From Candidatus Rifleibacteriota bacterium (GTDB taxonomy: Bacteria > Muiribacteriota > Ozemobacteria > Ozemobacterales > Ozemobacteraceae): a stretch of 36,031 bases of DNA. The position numbers and the translations under genes are program-made. The notes beneath the pieces are model-generated. The model did not search any database and had not been told where the DNA came from. It saw nothing but the letters and a program-made list of their open reading frames with translations. Of the stretch, positions 32,156-36,031 are shown piece by piece. Where the stretch lies: the NCBI GenBank assembly GCA_018818125.1, contig JAHISQ010000054.1:130514-166544 (forward strand), in the 5' to 3' direction. How positions within the stretch are numbered: position 1 is the stretch's first letter; the number at the start of each line of letters is the position of its first letter.

Positions 32156-32434
32156 TTACTTCGACTGGTCAGTATTTTGCGCAACAATCTCGTTCAACTG
32201 CTCGGCAAAGAATAACGGCGGGTTTGAATTGAGTGCTTCGTGAGCTTTTTTGAGGCCTTCAGCTTTGTCACTGGCAATAGTTTTCTCGACGTCTTCAATG
32301 ATCGACGCCCAATCGTGGTGCAACAAGCATGGCACCGTGAATATTGCTTGGGATGAAGGCTGAGCGACAGTCACTTCGCCCGCAGACGAAGATTCACAGG
32401 CTCGCCCAGAACCGTCAGGGTGGTGAGAAACCAT
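32156..32434 (-). CDS. Small hypothetical protein, start uncertain
   Basis: This open frame of 92 codons has a convincing helical second half (ASIIEDVEKTIASDKAEGLKKAHEALNSNPPLFFAEQLNEIVA), while the first 35 residues look less natural. It overlaps the small membrane-protein frame by 64 bases, and no ribosome site is seen before the ATG. A frame change could join the two into one membrane-anchored protein. Function not recognised. Confidence 0.4.
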   Translation of the reverse strand: MVSHHPDGSGRACESSSAGEVTVAQPSSQAIFTVPCLLHHDWASIIEDVEKTIASDKAEGLKKAHEALNSNPPLFFAEQLNEIVAQNTDQSK

Positions 32435-32565
32435 ATCAGAAACAGAAACGTATCGTTTAATTCCTCAAAAAAAATGTGCAAAGGGTAGGAAACCGACCAC
32501 ATTGCGAATATGGCGATCAGCAACAATCCAACGCTGCGCATGAAATATCTGGCGAAACACTTCAC
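32371..32565 (-). CDS. Small two-segment membrane protein, tentative
   Basis: The 64-codon frame encodes SVGLLLIAIFAMWSVSYPL and DTFLFLIWFLTTLTVL, two hydrophobic segments. Starts are GTG 32565 or ATG 32541, both without a clear ribosome site. Because it runs into the next frame with an overlap, it may be the N-terminal part of a protein interrupted by a frameshift or a sequencing error, or one of a pair of overlapping genes. Confidence 0.4.
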   Translation of the reverse strand: MKCFARYFMRSVGLLLIAIFAMWSVSYPLHIFFEELNDTFLFLIWFLTTLTVLGEPVNLRLRAK

Positions 32566-32762
32566 GTTTTTAGTAACACAAACAAAAGAAATGCGTCAAC
32601 GCAAAAATAGCATAAGCCAGAAACTGTTTGCCTTTTGTCTGGTGTTATTTTACAATACCGACGGCCGAAAGTTTCTTGAAAACTTCTTATGGTTTATCGG
32701 TGGTGCCGACAAAAATATCCCGAAAACCGCAGTGAAACGACAAAAAAGGAATCAGAGCAATC

Positions 32763-33659
32763 ATGAACAAAATTAGCACACCACCGTCAGAATGCAGCGA
32801 AAAGGGTTCTGCCTGCGGCAGTTGTTCCAGTGCAAGTTGCAGCGAAAAAGCCGTAACTGGTGCCCAAAACAAGGTTAAACATAGCATCGTTGTCATGTCT
32901 GGCAAGGGTGGGGTCGGCAAAAGCACCGTAGCGGTTAACCTGGCGATGGCACTAACCGCTGAAGGTTATAAGACCGGGTTACTGGATATAGATATCCATG
33001 GGCCAAGCATCCCAACCATGCTGAATCTGCAGAATACGCGAGCTTTGAGTGAGGGCAAACTGATTTCCCCAATTGAAATAGGCGATTTAAAGATTATGTC
33101 TATAGCTTTTCTGCTCGACAATGCCAAGGATGCTGTTATATGGCGTGGACCAATGAAAGCAGGAGTTATCGGTCAGTTTCTTACTGATGTAAATTGGGGC
33201 GAACTTGACTATCTGGTTATTGATTCGCCTCCTGGCACTGGCGATGAGCCCTTGTCAGTATGCCAACAGATAAAAGGATCATTTTCAGCCCTTATTGTTA
33301 CAACTCCACAGGAAGTTGCTGCCGCAGATGTGCGCAAGTCAATAGACTTCTGTAATCGACTTAACGTCAATATTGCAGGTATTGTTGAAAACATGAGTGG
33401 CTTTGTATGCCCCAGCTGCAACTGCGAAACTCATATCTTCAGCAGCGGCGGTGGCGAAAAAACTGCCAATGAGTTTGGAGTCAGCTTTCTCGGGAAAATT
33501 CCAATAGACCCCGCAATCGGAGTAGCCAGCGACAAAGGGTCAGCATTTGTTATTTCGCAGGCAAAAACTCCCGTTGCAAAAGCTTTTTTGCAGATTGTCA
33601 GTCAAATTACCGAGGCATGTGCCGACAAATGTAATGCTTGCTGCGCCAAGCCTGAATAA
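32763..33659 (+). CDS. Mrp/NBP35-family P-loop ATPase, Fe-S cluster carrier
   Basis: This 298-residue protein has an N-terminal cysteine cluster (C11, C18, C21, C26) like the NBP35 ferredoxin-like site, a deviant Walker A GKGGVGKST (47-55), DIDIHGPSIPTML (switch region), IDSPPGTGDEP (about 153-163) and the conserved CPSC motif (C216, C219) that bridges an Fe-S cluster between two subunits. The C-terminus adds CADKCNACC, an extra cysteine group. Proteins of this family hold and transfer Fe-S clusters in the cytoplasm in an ATP-dependent way. It is cotranscribed with a thioesterase gene six bases downstream. Two cysteine clusters at the ends could mean more than one cluster. Confidence 0.93.
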   Translation: MNKISTPPSECSEKGSACGSCSSASCSEKAVTGAQNKVKHSIVVMSGKGGVGKSTVAVNLAMALTAEGYKTGLLDIDIHGPSIPTMLNLQNTRALSEGKLISPIEIGDLKIMSIAFLLDNAKDAVIWRGPMKAGVIGQFLTDVNWGELDYLVIDSPPGTGDEPLSVCQQIKGSFSALIVTTPQEVAAADVRKSIDFCNRLNVNIAGIVENMSGFVCPSCNCETHIFSSGGGEKTANEFGVSFLGKIPIDPAIGVASDKGSAFVISQAKTPVAKAFLQIVSQITEACADKCNACCAKPE

Positions 33660-33665
33660 GCTGGT

Positions 33666-34094
33666 TTGCATGTGCCGATTAACTTGTTAAAGCCAGTTAA
33701 GGCAGTCAGCTCGCATGCTGGCTGCCTACTTTGCGGCGCACAAAATCCCTTGTCAATGAGATTGCAGTTTGGGGCCGACGAAAACCAGGTAGTTCATGCT
33801 GAATTTAAGGCAAATGACATGCTGCAGGGCTACCAGGGTATTGTGCATGGCGGCGTCATCTGCGCTTTGCTTGATTCTGCCATGACCCACTGTCTTTTTA
33901 ATCATTCAATTGAAGCGGTTACCGGTGAATTAAAGGTAAAGTTTATTCTGCCAGTGCCGTGCCACGCCAATTTACAGTTGCGAGCCTGGGTGGAAAAAGC
34001 AACCAATCCTCTTTACCTGCTCAAGGCTGATTTAACTGGAGACGGCAGACTGCTGGCCAGTGCCGAAGCCAAGTTTATGCGCACCGGACTCTGA
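33666..34094 (+). CDS. PaaI-type hotdog-fold thioesterase
   Basis: The 142-residue protein has the hotdog thioesterase pattern GIVHGGVICALLDSAMTHCL (about residues 58-77), followed by beta strands VTGELKVKFILPVP and LYLLKADLTGDG. Such enzymes hydrolyse acyl-CoA or aryl-CoA thioesters in the cytoplasm. The N-terminal CLLCGAQNP motif is a CxxC-like element often seen in this subgroup. The start is TTG 33666 or GTG 33672; both are close to the stop of the Mrp gene and no ribosome site is seen, so coupling is likely. The link to the metal-cofactor genes is by position only. Confidence 0.85.
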   Translation: MHVPINLLKPVKAVSSHAGCLLCGAQNPLSMRLQFGADENQVVHAEFKANDMLQGYQGIVHGGVICALLDSAMTHCLFNHSIEAVTGELKVKFILPVPCHANLQLRAWVEKATNPLYLLKADLTGDGRLLASAEAKFMRTGL

Positions 34095-34203
34095 GAACAA
34101 CACGATTTTAAATGATGCCTCAGGGCCTATTGAACCATACGGGCAGCGAATAATAGGTAATCATGCGCGGAAATGAATTGCGGCAAGACCCGCATAGAAT
34201 AAA

Positions 34204-34237
34204 GCCGCCCGAGCACAAACACTATGTACCGGGCGGC
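34204..34237. terminator. GC-rich hairpin, possible terminator for both directions
   Basis: A perfect 8-base stem GCCGCCCG/CGGGCGGC (34204-34211 with 34230-34237) surrounds an 18-base loop. It lies about 110 bases after the thioesterase gene and 50 bases past the end of the convergent NifX-like gene. T runs are short on both sides. Confidence 0.45.
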
Positions 34238-34286
34238 AATTCAAAAAACTGCGATAACTTTTAGAGAAGTCAGGCAGCGTTAAAAC

Positions 34287-34625
34287 TCAGTGTGAGCAGG
34301 CATTGGCACCAGTCTGCAAAGCTCCGCTCAAGTAAGCTGTTACGGCATCTTCCGGGGTATGTTCGCCCTGCACTCCAGTTACAACTGCAATCTTGTTCTG
34401 GGCAAATAGTTCCTGAGCCCTCACTCCCATACCACCAGCCAGAATATGAGTCACATTCTGCTCGGCCAGCCAGCGCGGTAAAACACCGGGTTCATGCGGT
34501 GGCGGAGTCAACATTTGCTTTGAGACAATTTTATTCTCATCGTTTGTATCGATGATGCAAAATTGCTGACAATGCCCAAAGTGTGTACAGAGTTTTCCTT
34601 CTACGGTTGGAACAGCGATTTTCAT
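34287..34625 (-). CDS. NifX/NifB-C-terminal-like (dinitrogenase iron-molybdenum cofactor domain) protein
   Basis: The start is the ATG at 34625 (112 residues), with GGAG eight bases away; its ATG overlaps the stop of the upstream MinD-type gene by four bases (ATGA). The domain begins MKIAVPTVEGKLCTHFGHCQQFCIID, which holds the conserved HFGHC motif, and continues ILAGGMGVRAQELFAQNKIAVVTGV. It is a single Nitro_FeMo-Co domain, which in NifX and NafY binds iron-molybdenum cofactor or precursors. Stand-alone copies with MinD-ferredoxin ATPases are common in organisms that do not fix nitrogen, and no nif genes are seen here. The C-terminal ANACSH could help bind metal. Confidence 0.9.
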   Translation of the reverse strand: MKIAVPTVEGKLCTHFGHCQQFCIIDTNDENKIVSKQMLTPPPHEPGVLPRWLAEQNVTHILAGGMGVRAQELFAQNKIAVVTGVQGEHTPEDAVTAYLSGALQTGANACSH

Positions 34626-36031
34626 TTTCGGGTCTCCTTGATTTTTTTCCAAATCGTCCTGATAGCCTCAGAAGCGGGACCATCGTTGAAATCAACGATA
34701 GACACCCCTGCTTTTATGGCTTCCTTTACGGTTTCATCAAATGGGATTTCGCCCATAATCATATAACCGGCATTTTCGGCCAGATCTCTGATTTTGCGGG
34801 CATAAGTCGGGTTAATATCAGCTTTGTTAATAATAATCTCGGGTTTGAGACCGAAATGAAGAACCAGCTTGATAATTCTTTCGAGATCATGCACCGCTGC
34901 TATAGTGGGCTCGGTCACGAGAACGACCCGGTCAGAACCTGTTACTGTAGCAATTGCCGGACAAGCAGTGCCAGGCGGGCCATCAACAAGCAGCCACTCT
35001 TTCTTCTGCTGGTCTGTAATAGCAAAAGCCAGATCTCTGACCATCGACACCAGTTTTCCTGAATTTTCGGCCGCCGCCGTCAGCTTTGCATGCACGAGTT
35101 GTCCACGTGATGATTCTGAGAGCATCAGACTGCCAGTTTCAGCTCTTCTCTCGCTGATTGCGTTGACCGGACAAATTTCAAGGCAAAGGCCGCAACCTTC
35201 GCAATTTATATCGTTCACAGTGTAACGTCCGGCGCGCTCATCGTGGTCTATAGCGCCAAATCGACAAGCCTCCAAGCACTTGCCACACTTGATACACTTT
35301 TGCTCATCAATTATCGCTTCTGCACCGAAACTGACGCGGTCTGCAAACAACACTTTATCATTCATCAAAAGCCGTAGATTGGCCGCATCGACATCACAAT
35401 CGGCTGCTACCAGACTGTCGGCGAGAGAAACAAAGGCGCCGAGAACTGAAGTTTTGCCAGTGCCGCCTTTACCACTAAGAATAGTCAGTTCCTGGAAATT
35501 CTCTGACCTTGCTGTGCTGCGAGCTTGAGCATCAATGCGACATTCTCCCTGATGAGATTCATTCTTAACAACCGCTGGCACAGCAGCTTCGCTGAGCAGG
35601 CGCGAAAAACTGCCAACAACTCCAGCACGCAGCTCCGGAAACTCCGCCGTCAAAACGAAACCATCGGAACAGGCACGGGCATATTCCCGCTTAAATGGAA
35701 TTTTGCCCAGAACAGGCACCCGATAACGCCCGGCTAAAGTCTCAATAAGCTGATCATTGCTGTCTGAGCGGTTGATAACCACACCGCAGGGTTTCTTCAG
35801 CTGTGCGCAGAGATCAAGCGCCAGAGCCAGATCATTCGCTCCAAAAGGAGTTGGCTCAGTAACCAGAATAGTCTTGTCGGCAGAAGCTATAGTCTTGACT
35901 GCATTGCAGGCTGTTCCTGGTGGGCCATCAATTATGTTAAGGCCCTCCGGCAGAGTCTGTTTGAGCATCTCGCCGATGACCATAGGGCTTTGCGATTCAC
36001 CAACATTCAGCCGACCAAACATGAAGCTGAA
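34622..36031 (-). CDS. Tandem MinD-superfamily ATPase fusion with an internal ferredoxin domain (5' end outside the window)
   Basis: The frame stays open to the right edge (470 codons visible), so the start is not included; the ATG at 36022 is probably internal. From the visible part, residues 1-150 (counted from that ATG) are the C-terminal half of one MinD-type ATPase, including IDGPPGTACNAVKT and VTEPTPFGANDLALALD. A linker (about 150-175) leads to a complete second ATPase: Walker A LSGKGGTGKTS near 182-192, DCDVDAANLRLL, then a 2[4Fe-4S] ferredoxin insert (CIKCGKCLEAC near 243-253 and CEGCGLCLEICP near 274-285), and DGPPGTACPAI. Usually two such ATPases are separate adjacent genes. Here they are fused. 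They are thought to act in Fe-S or metallocofactor assembly. Confidence 0.88.
   Translation of the reverse strand, partial: FSFMFGRLNVGESQSPMVIGEMLKQTLPEGLNIIDGPPGTACNAVKTIASADKTILVTEPTPFGANDLALALDLCAQLKKPCGVVINRSDSNDQLIETLAGRYRVPVLGKIPFKREYARACSDGFVLTAEFPELRAGVVGSFSRLLSEAAVPAVVKNESHQGECRIDAQARSTARSENFQELTILSGKGGTGKTSVLGAFVSLADSLVAADCDVDAANLRLLMNDKVLFADRVSFGAEAIIDEQKCIKCGKCLEACRFGAIDHDERAGRYTVNDINCEGCGLCLEICPVNAISERRAETGSLMLSESSRGQLVHAKLTAAAENSGKLVSMVRDLAFAITDQQKKEWLLVDGPPGTACPAIATVTGSDRVVLVTEPTIAAVHDLERIIKLVLHFGLKPEIIINKADINPTYARKIRDLAENAGYMIMGEIPFDETVKEAIKAGVSIVDFNDGPASEAIRTIWKKIKETRK

Noticed and set aside
34287..34625. The NifX-like gene considered as evidence for nitrogen fixation
   Set aside because: No nitrogenase or other nif gene is present; isolated domain copies beside MinD-type ATPases are widespread in non-fixing anaerobes.

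Overview
The window reads as ordinary bacterial chromosome of moderate GC, standard genetic code, from a Gram-negative-type (diderm) and probably anaerobic organism. The evidence is a secretin, two lipoproteins with lipoboxes, prepilin-like proteins, Sec signal peptides, a rubrerythrin/ferritin-like protein and a set of Fe-S/metal-cofactor ATPases. Many long exported proteins of unknown function, combined with pilus/secretion parts and DUF4214-like repeats, recall Candidatus Riflebacteria and similar deep lineages. That is an inference from style; no marker gene is present. I see no tRNA, rRNA, CRISPR array, transposase or phage gene.

Layout. 1-1437: a cut-off leftward gene, a 16-bp palindrome that looks like a TetR-type operator, and a two-gene chromate-transporter (CHR) operon closed by a strong terminator. 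1465-6116: a small exported protein; a membrane protein combining TIM44-like domains, two zinc ribbons and a TerB-like domain; a small zinc-ribbon protein; a ferritin-like protein; and a YkgJ-type cysteine-cluster protein. The last two are divergent from well-formed promoters. 6120-10153: a prepilin-like gene, and an operon of two Ig-like lipoproteins plus a short secretin. 10345-19847: the most unusual part. A two-component system (NarL/FixJ regulator plus HisKA_3-type kinase) lies between two large exported paralogues transcribed away from it. One is a 1349-residue protein with DUF4214-like repeats and the other an 864-residue coiled-coil protein. Both units start with the same diverged 142-bp element, which includes the last codons of the regulator gene, and both end in related terminator hairpins. 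A degenerate stand-alone receiver precedes the larger effector.

20013-26955: a leftward group coding a pilin-like protein, a PilX/GspK-like protein, a beta-propeller protein, an SH3b/cysteine-peptidase protein and a HEAT-like membrane protein. 27332-29149: a STAS-domain protein and an M42 aminopeptidase, with an orphan terminator between them. 29180-36031: a metal/cofactor cluster. It holds two divergent DUF364-type proteins, a COG1237-type metallo-beta-lactamase-fold protein, an Mrp/NBP35 ATPase, a PaaI-type thioesterase, a NifX-like protein and a tandem MinD-ferredoxin ATPase fusion that runs off the right edge.

Working model. The kinase and regulator probably drive both large exported proteins through the shared 142-bp element, making a small dedicated regulon with duplicated output. 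The pilin-like, PilX-like and secretin genes suggest an envelope or surface-assembly system whose motor genes lie elsewhere. The right-hand cluster resembles Mrp/MinD/NifX/DUF364 groups found in anaerobes, for which an Fe-S or metal-cofactor role is assumed rather than shown. All functions are read from motifs by eye; no database search was run.
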